Origin: Anastrepha obliqua
Taxonomy: Eukaryota; Arthropoda; Insecta; Diptera; Tephritidae
Reading direction: 5' to 3'
Assembly (NCBI RefSeq): GCF_027943255.1
Contig: NC_072892.1
Coordinates: forward strand, 25,567,792 to 25,631,791
DNA: 64,000 bases
A model generated the notes under the pieces. It was not told where the DNA came from. It did not search any database and saw only the letters and a list, made by a program, of their open reading frames with translations. This document shows positions 57,520 to 64,000 of the stretch, in pieces. Made by a program: the position numbers and the translations under genes. Position 1 is the stretch's first letter. Each line of letters starts with the position of its first letter.

Positions 57520-57800
57520 TTTTCTATCTTCTTCTTCTTCTTAGCCTCAGTCCGTGGTGGACCATAGCTTCACCAACAATTTTTCTCCACTTTATTCTAT
57601 CCATGGCTACATCTCTCCAGTTGTGTACGTTCATTTGCTTAAGATCTGATTCGACGTCATCTAACCATCGCTTTCGTGGGCGTCCTCTTTTTCTTCCTCC
57701 AATTGGTGTTAAAATAAAAGCTTTCCTAGCATTTCGCTCTTTCGGCATGCGCAGTACGTGCCCAATCCATCTAATTCGTTGGGCTTTGATAAAACGTATT
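57520..57800 (-). mobile_element. LINE reverse-transcriptase C-terminal tail
   Basis: The minus strand is open from about 57800: IRFIKAQRIRWIGHVLRMPK, GGRKRGRPRKRWLDDVESDL and MDRIKWRKIVGEAMVHHGLR, into an (AAG)n tail (57524-57540). The GRPRxRWxDDVExDL motif is typical of the C terminus of RNase H-less insect LINEs (RTE-like). Confidence 0.78.
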
Positions 57801-57879
57801 ATATTTTTTATCTTTCTTTTCTATCATTAACCCAAAATACATTATTTAAATTGTTGTTGCAAGTGCAGCGAAAAATTTA

Positions 57880-57990
57880 AAAATCGAAAAAAAGTCTTCC
57901 AGCTTAAGAAACAACTCCTTTGACAAATCCATTTTGATTATTCTCTTTCAGATGATTCTCTTCGAATTATGATGTAAGGATCGTCCTCAT
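57880..57990. repeat. fragment of TTAA-element superfamily core
   Basis: CTTTCAGATGATTCTCTTCG matches the conserved TTTCAGATGATTCTACG word found in the complete elements. No termini. Confidence 0.4.
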
Positions 57991-57994
57991 ATAT

Positions 57995-59165
57995 ATGTAA
58001 TCTTATATTATATATCAGGCAGCAATTATCTGTGGGCTGTGTCATGCCGTTATGTCTAAGTTCACAGTAATCAATTATTACTAATTTTCCAGATGTACCT
58101 CTTCTCATTACAGGCACCGCGACAACTTTCCCAAAATGAAAAACCAGTTCTCTTGCACAATGATTTCCTTATTGATTTTACATATGCATGTCAGTGTGTG
58201 TGTAAAACTTCTGTGTTTTCTTTGCTTTTTGTGTGAAATACTTCAGGTTTGTAGATGTGCAATTTTTCACACCCTAACCAGCATAAAAATATGAGAAAAA
58301 CTTTAATTAAAGTGCAAGCAGATGCGAGAAAATGTGAGTTCAGAAATGTATGTATGTATGTACATCCTTGTATGTATGAATGCGCATACATACGTAGATC
58401 GACAAACCTTGTAAGAGTAGGAAAATTGTATGGCTGCATCCGTCGAAAACTATCAAGGGCCCAAAAATATCTTCATTCACTTTCCAATAACACCCACACA
58501 CTGCAGTTAAATTTTCAACAATCAGCGAACATAAAAGCTGCCCCAGCAACAGTTAATGATAATCATCAAAAATTAAAAGAAAAAAATGTTGCGTTGGTTG
58601 CAAGTGCAAATTGCAAGTCCATCAGAAGGGGAACAAGATTGTTAAGAGCGCTATCTCCAGGTTGAATTTTTTAAATTTTGTTTGTGAGATCTAATTTTCA
58701 AAACAATCCACACAAAAGCTGTGGAGAACTAAACTACTCCACTTCAGTGACGTCGATGAAGGCGTTCATGATAATTCTGAAAAACATGATCATTGCCTTA
58801 ATAATCGAGTTGTCGCCGCTGAGTTGAGCGGTCGGTTGTCGGTGTAGCAGAAGCTCCCAAAGCGGCGAAAAAAGCCGAAAAATGATTACAGGTCGAGCAT
58901 CACTTTTGGCTGGTTGTTACTTGTTGCGCGGACTTTTGAAGATTGTTCGTTTGTTTGTGTCTGTGTTTGTGTTTATGTTTGTGGGGTCACACGCTTTGGT
59001 TGAACGCCGATTTCGTCAGTTGATCGTTGTTTTGTCTGACTGCTCTTCGTAGCTTCGCTCGCTGCTTGTCTCCAACGCATGCGCTCAGCACGGAGTCAGA
59101 CTGCCGCTACAACAACAGCAACGTAGTGTGTGCTCGTGTCACAAGCATTGCAGTGGCTTTGTGGA
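57995..59165. other. apparently single-copy sequence upstream of the cuticle gene
   Basis: No transposon remnants recognised. It probably contains regulatory sequence of the gene at 59292, but no specific binding sites are claimed. Confidence 0.4.
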
Positions 59166-59170
59166 GTGAG

Positions 59171-59213
59171 TATAAAGAGGCCGCACTGGGCAACTGCCAG
59201 GCATTCAGTCGTT
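59171..59213 (+). promoter_or_regulatory. core promoter (TATA box plus initiator)
   Basis: TATAAAG at 59171-59177 is followed by the arthropod initiator TCAGTC at 59205-59210, with predicted start at the A near 59207. The spacing from TATA to +1 is about 36 bp, slightly longer than usual. It lies about 85 bp upstream of the ATG at 59292 and matches promoters of fly cuticle-type genes. Confidence 0.7.
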
Positions 59214-59291
59214 GGTTCCCTACAAGCAAACAACTAAATTTAATTTTTTAATTTAAGTTTTACTTCTCTCCCCCACACAAAACTCACAACT

Positions 59292-60036
59292 ATGAACTCC
59301 TTCTCCGTGGTAAGTATTAACAGCAAAAACACAAGTGCAGCAAAAGTGAAAAATTAAATTGTTTCGAAATGAGACAAAGTGCATTAAAAAGGATATTTTC
59401 GCAAAATCCATCGACAACTACGTTACGCGCCCCAATAAACTTCTTACCGAGGATTAATCGCGTTTCTTCTATTCCTTTTACTTGCAGTTCTTGGTGTTTG
59501 CATTGGCAGCACTGGTCGTTGCGGAACCACCATCAGGATATAATTATCCCAGAGGCGGCGGTGGCGGTGGTTCGTTCGGCGGTGGCTCATTTGGCGGTAG
59601 CTTTGGTGGCGGCTCATTCGGTGGTGGTGGCGGCGGTGGCTATCAAGCTGTCAGCGGTGGCTTCCAGACATCCGAGGGCCAAAATGTTGATCCTCAACTA
59701 TTGGAACAAGTACGCCAAATTCTGCTGAACGAGGAGAGCAAAGCCAGCTCGGGCGGCGGTGGCGGTGGCGGCGGCGGTGGTTACCCATCTGGTTCGTACG
59801 GTCCACCATCCGGCTCTTATGGTCCACCATCATCGTCTTATGGTGCACCCGGTGGTGGCGGTGGCGGCCGTGTGGTTGGCATTGATTTGGAGGGTGTGCG
59901 TCAAGCCATTCAGGTGGCGCAATTCGCACAGCAGAGCACGCAAGCAGGTGGTAACTTTGGCGGCTACCCAAGCGCTCCATCTGGCTCGTATGGTGCACCA
60001 TCGAGACCAAGTGGCAGCTATGGTGCGCCCTTCTAG
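59292..60036 (+). CDS. secreted glycine-rich cuticle-like protein
   Basis: Two exons: 59292-59309 (MNSFSV) and 59488-60036, separated by a 178-bp phase-0 intron with GTAAGT and TTGCAG ends. The predicted protein has about 188 residues. A signal peptide is clear (MNSFSVFLVFALAALVVAEP, cleavage near residue 18). A GGGSFGG-rich region follows, then a central helix-prone block QNVDPQLLEQVRQILLNEES. Next come a poly-Gly run, repeats of GSYG(P/A)P, a second short helix block GIDLEGVRQAIQVAQFAQQ, and a terminal GSYGAPF. The tiny first exon and the intron in the signal peptide are typical of insect cuticle genes. It likely contributes to extracellular cuticle, or possibly another secreted matrix. No chitin-binding R&R motif is seen, so the exact family is not assigned. 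The TATA/Inr promoter lies upstream. The GGT/GGC-biased codons distinguish it from its AT-rich surroundings. Confidence 0.88.
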
Positions 60037-60039
60037 GGG

Positions 60040-61735
60040 AGGATATGTGTGTCGATTTAAATACCTTTAAATATTAGATATATGCAGCGAATCGCCTTGT
60101 GTCTATGACCAAGTAGATGAGTAAAAGTGGAAAAAAGAAAAGACAAGCAAAAAGAAATGTAGATCACGATCCTCAACCAATACAACAATCAACGAGCAAT
60201 TAATGAAACAATCAATCAATCAAACAAACAACACGCTGCCAAATATATGAAATTGGAGTTTAAAATGAAAATGAAGATGATGATAATATTGAAGATGAAC
60301 GAAAATGAAGGCGATTTGAAGCGTTGATTACGAAGAAGTAGAAATTAAAAGTGAAAGCGGTTTGAAAATGACGATAATGAACAACAACAACAATGCCAGA
60401 AACCACAACAACGCCACTCAATGGATAATTCGATGATCACGGATGAAACGACATTAGCAATAGCAACAATCCAGCTCCAACAACTCAAACAAACACTGTT
60501 GCGCACTCGTTGCTGTCGCTAATAGTCTCAAAAAGTTTGTTAAATAGAGACGTGTAGAAGATAACCACTTCTACGAGAATTTCTTATTTCGATTTCGTGC
60601 TGTGGCCCGCATCCACGCAGCACCGCCAACCACAACCGCCCTCATCCACATAGCCTGCCAACAGCAACAACGTTGGACCAACAGCAACAGCAGTAACAAC
60701 AACAAGCAGCAGCATGCTTGTACCGCTCTTTGCTCTGCAGCGACCTGTGCAAAATGTGCAACAACAATTTGTAGGGAACTTACAATTCTACTGCAACACC
60801 AAAAACCAATCAAAAACCATCCAACCAGCACCAACGCACTGCACCGCAACCATCCAACGGTTTCCTATATGTGCCTTTGGTGTTGTTGGCGTTATCGTTG
60901 CCGTGGGCGTTGGTGGCGACGGTGCATTTGCAGGTGGTGTTTGGTGGTGTGGGCCGTCAGTGATATTTCGTTTTCATTTTTCCCGCAATCTCGCTCTTTC
61001 ATAGCCCCATTCCCCACTATCTCCGCAGTATTTTCAACACACTGTCCTATATGACCCCAGCTGTTTCAACATACTCACCAAAAAGAAAATACATCCCATT
61101 TCCAGCTTTTTTGGTGGGTGTGTTTTGTTGAGTTTATTTTTTATTTTTCTTGTAAATAGTTTTGAATTTTTTGTTTGTTTGTGTAAACAACAACAACAAT
61201 AACAGCAAAAACAACAAAAAATGTTATAACGCATCATTAGCTTGTAAGTGTTTTTATTTGTATATGAAACAAACAAGGAAACAACAAAAAAATATGAAAA
61301 CAATAAAAAAATAGTAAATTTTGTCACCGTTAAATTGTCACTGTGTTTCATTTGCACCACGAACAATGAAACTTCGGTAAAGGAAAACAGGTAAAAGATA
61401 AGTAAAAAAAAGCTACAGAATAGCAGGTCCGACCATCACCAAATTAGCCAAGCTTAGTTAGTATTCTGAAATGCCGCCCTCCGTGAAACGCAGAGGTTAC
61501 CTCTTCTAACTGTAACATATCTAAGATAGTAAAATATCAAGTAGTTTCGACCAGCACACCAGTAATTTCGTTACAATCCAAATGAAATTTGAAATTTGAA
61601 AAAGGCGAGCCCAGAAGCACTGACAGATTGGCAACTCACAAACCACTCAAGTTAAAAAGCTCATTGTGTCAGTATTCAAAGCTCTGGAAAGTAAAAGGAC
61701 AGTTAGTCAAGAAGGAAAGAAGGAAAAGAAAGTAG
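60040..61735. other. 3' flank of cuticle gene, CAA/CAG-rich
   Basis: 60370-60800 is rich in CAA/CAG repeats, producing glutamine/asparagine-like chance frames. AATAAA at 61302 is the first clear polyadenylation-type signal after the stop, so it may be too distant. No second gene is supported. Confidence 0.4.
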
Positions 61736-61739
61736 TAAC

Positions 61740-62345
61740 AGAAAGAAAGATACAGAATTTTCCAGATTCTTTGGCAAATCTATAAATATCCTCCAGTTTG
61801 AGAGAACGAATAAGACTCATTCTCATGACATCGGAACCCAAAATTCGTAACCTTGCTTTAGCATAGGCAGGACACTCACAGAGAAAACACTCAGGCTATT
61901 CGCCTCCTCTAAGCAGGACAGTCAAATCGAGTCCTCAATGATTCCAATGGAGATCATATGCTGACCCCAAGAATTGTGCCCTGTAATAATACCGGTCATC
62001 AACCGAACTTATTTTCTTTCAAGTTTTAGAAGAAAGTTCGAAAGTCTTTTGTTCGGGGTTGTCCCAAAATAAACGTAGTGACTGGGTCAAGACTTACAGC
62101 TCAACGAATTATATGCATTACTTACATAAAGACATTTCGCGTCGTACCTTCATGATAGGTTGGGCTGTTAGGCACCTGAAGCACTCTTCGCATTGCTTCC
62201 TAAGGCTTGTATGGCCTTTATAACAGCCTGCGTGGCCGAAAAAAGCAATACTAGTCCCGGGTCAGAATATAGAATATTTTACAAATTTCCCAGTTGCTGA
62301 GTCTAGTAATCGCTAAGGCCTTTCGAAGTGAATATCTGCTGAAGA
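61740..62345 (-). mobile_element. I-type LINE C-terminal fragment
   Basis: Minus-strand remnant: RNase H-derived pieces at about 62340-62090. Then comes a C-terminal block LTGIITGHNSWGQHMISIGI (about 62015-61950) and CPACLEEAN-region coding, SVFSVSVLP (about 61890) in shifted frames. Heavily frameshifted. Confidence 0.6.
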
Positions 62346-62390
62346 AATATAATATGTAATAAAAATGTTTACTTAATATTTTAGATAGTA

Positions 62391-63095
62391 CAGGGTGGGC
62401 CATATAGCGTTTGCTTTCTGAACCACCTATTGTTTTGAAAATGGTAACACAAATGACATGTCAAATGTGTTCATAATTTACTTAAAGGTTTGACATTTAC
62501 GAAATGGGACGCTATACGCTTGAACAAAATTGGGAAATATTGAAAACCTATTTCCAAAATGGTGAGTCTTCTTCTTCTTCCGCGGTTACAGTAAATGGCG
62601 AGCGTTACCGTGACATGCTCAACGAGTTTTTGTTTCCAAAAATTGAAGAGGATGACATGGACGACATTTGGTTTCAACAGAACGGTGCAACTTGTCACAC
62701 TGCCATAGTTACACTCGAACTTTTGGCTACCGTTTTTGAATTCCGATATCAATTGGCCGCATCGGAGCTGTGATTTGAGCCCGTTGCACTATTTTTTGTG
62801 TGGAGCCGTTAAGGACAAATGCTATGCGAACCATCCAGAGACGATTGATGCTTTAAAACACGAAATCGAAGTCGCCATTCATGAAATTGGAGCCCAAACA
62901 ATCGAAAATGTGCTTAAAAATTGGGTTGATCGAATGGCCTACTGTAAAGCCAGTCGTGGCAGTTATTTGAACGATATTATTTTTTATTCATAAATAACAA
63001 TGTTCAATCTTCAAAATAAAAAAAAATTTGAAAAAATATTGATTAGTTTTTTTTTATAGCCGATTCAAAAAGCAAATTTTACATGGCATACCCTA
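62391..63095 (+). mobile_element. mariner-like element with internally deleted transposase
   Basis: A 705-bp element flanked by TA (62389-62390, 63096-63097). Inverted repeats are CAGGGTGGGCCATATAGCG and, on the other strand, TAGGGTATGCCATGTAAAAT, extending imperfectly to TTTGCTTT(C/T)TGAA. Confidence 0.92.
62504..62993 (+). pseudogene. deletion-fused DUF4817 mariner-like transposase
   Basis: The frame starts MGRYTLEQNWEILKTYFQNG (N-terminal DUF4817). After a TCT/TCC-rich junction (62567-62582) it jumps in frame to VTVNGERYRDMLNEFLFPKI, well inside the catalytic domain. It continues DDIWFQQNGATCHTAIVTL, with the second catalytic aspartate replaced by asparagine. A frameshift near 62770 leads to CDLSPLHYFLCGAVKDKCYA, HEIGAQTIENVLKNWVDRM and the tail GSYLNDIIFYS. 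The first catalytic aspartate is in the deleted segment, so the gene is dead. Confidence 0.9.
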
Positions 63096-63107
63096 TAGGT
63101 AACTGAG

Positions 63108-63440
63108 CTTAACAAGCTACTCCGCATGAGCTGCAATTGCCTAGTAACCGGTGAACACCGCTATGAGTTTGAAAATTGAATGGCGGGGGATTTCCAGCAC
63201 TTTAAGCGTCCTGATTCTATCGCACTGAGGCCAACGTGTTTTTGAAATAACGCTCGATAAGGTAGAACTCCATGTCTTGCGCTTTTTTAAGGAAGAAATT
63301 ATGCAGTTTTCCTTTAACAACGGCCAAGGGGACACCGATGCCTGAGATGGGGAGAACGGAAACCGGTTCTGCCGACCCCTTCTTCTTCTCATAACGCACC
63401 TTACTTTTATTCTTATATTCAAACATTTGTCCACTTTTTT
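63108..63440 (-). mobile_element. I-type LINE C-terminal fragment
   Basis: The minus strand in two frames reads VSVLPISGIGVPLAVVKGKL, then STLSSVISKTRWPQCDRIRT, LKVLEIPRHSIFKLIAVFTG, a stop and AIAAHAE. This corresponds to the LTGHCAIGxHAxRLG region of I-type LINE C termini. Multiple stops are present. Confidence 0.65.
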
Positions 63441-63469
63441 TAGAGAAACCCGGTTTTTGGTTTCCATGT

Positions 63470-63720
63470 GCTAAGAAAAATTTAAAAATCTAAGAAAAAA
63501 AATCTTCCCGGGATATCTCTAGAAATATCTACTTTAACAAATGCATTAAGATTTTTTTATTTCAGATGATTATATTGTGAGTTGTGACGTACACCGCAAA
63601 ACAAATTTTTTCGAGGCGCCTCGGAATATTCACTATCACTCATTCAATTTTCAATATTTTGCAATGAAAATTTGGAAAAATATTGTTTCAATAATAAATT
63701 TGTATTGCTCAAAAAATTCT
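63470..63720. repeat. fragment of the TTAA-element superfamily
   Basis: 63560-63720 parallels 50400-50590 (TTTCAGATGATTATATTGTG, a CACTCATTCAATTTTCAATA-like stretch, TTGCAAT and ATGAAAATTT). No termini recognised. Confidence 0.5.
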
Positions 63721-63889
63721 TAAAAATACTCTCTTGCCACCAAATTGACTTTATCCCAGTGAAATGGCAAACCTTAGTAAATTTGACAGCTGCTGAAACA
63801 AAATTGATAGCCTTGCAATTCTATATGAATACTATTTTTGTAAAAAAGCGACCTTCCGCTTCCCATCCGAATAATGAGATAGCACTTTG

Positions 63890-63958
63890 GGACAATATTA
63901 TGGGCATCACAATGGGCTATGAGCCTGGGTGGTGGACAATCGCCACAACCTAACCTAA
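63890..63958 (+). mobile_element. I-type LINE 3' UTR end
   Basis: CATCACAATGGGCTATGAGC followed by GACAATCGCCACAACCTAAC and CTAATC. Same end as 33540-33610 and 54845-54907. Confidence 0.75.
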
Positions 63959-64000
63959 TCTACTTCATTACGTTGTCGTTCATCTAGTCTTGAGCAACTT

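Noticed and set aside
60602..61054. 150-codon Gln/Asn/Cys-rich ORF after the cuticle gene
   Set aside because: Derived from CAA/CAG repeats and low complexity; no start context or homology.

Overview
The window reads as nuclear DNA of a higher fly, most probably a tephritid fruit fly. It is AT-rich, has short fly-type introns, one cuticle-type gene with a TATA/initiator promoter, and a dense population of insect transposons at many stages of decay. The species assignment is inference. No bacterial, organellar or viral genes were seen.

Only two or three stretches look like ordinary host or host-like genes. (1) A two-exon gene for a secreted glycine-rich, GSYGxP-repeat cuticle-like protein (59292-60036, +) with a recognisable core promoter. 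(2) A three-exon fragment of a DUF4806-like protein (25280-25821, -), whose stop codon sits at the edge of a 25-bp minisatellite. (3) A 255-codon uninterrupted ORF (37489-38256, +) resembling the C-terminal catalytic part of RAG1/Transib transposases.

The rest is mobile DNA. From left to right: a SINE fragment and a foldback repeat (0.4-2.7 kb); mariner and I-type LINE debris with a small mariner-like deletion element (3.6-7.4 kb); two adjacent TTAA-flanked inverted-repeat elements (8.8-10.7 kb); a mariner-like remnant, a Harbinger/ISL2EU-type element with TAA duplications and LINE debris (11.5-15.9 kb); another TTAA element and a nearly intact DUF4817-type mariner-like transposon (17.0-19.7 kb); a nest of MITEs, a SINE and a TTAA element inside a mariner-like copy, then a Tc1/mariner pseudogene (20.5-23.9 kb); the DUF4806-like exons and a long I-type LINE 3' part (25.1-29.2 kb); an element carrying a 249-bp higher-order tandem array (30.2-31.6 kb); RTE-type and I-type LINE fragments, SINEs and a mariner-like MITE (31.8-36.9 kb); the RAG1-like ORF (37.5-38.3 kb); more LINE and mariner debris (41-45 kb); a SINE split by another insertion (47.2-48.1 kb); a non-autonomous Transib-type element with a CACAGTG terminus and a CAACG target duplication (48.3-49.0 kb); mariner and LINE pieces (49.9-57.8 kb); the cuticle gene locus (59-61 kb); and a final LINE/MITE cluster (61.7-64 kb).

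The most interesting signals are the Transib-type termini together with a RAG1-like catalytic-domain ORF about 10 kb away; a superfamily of TTAA elements for which two paralogous unoccupied or reconstructable target sites can be read within the window; and a set of DUF4817 mariner-like elements, most of them deletion derivatives that keep both gene ends.
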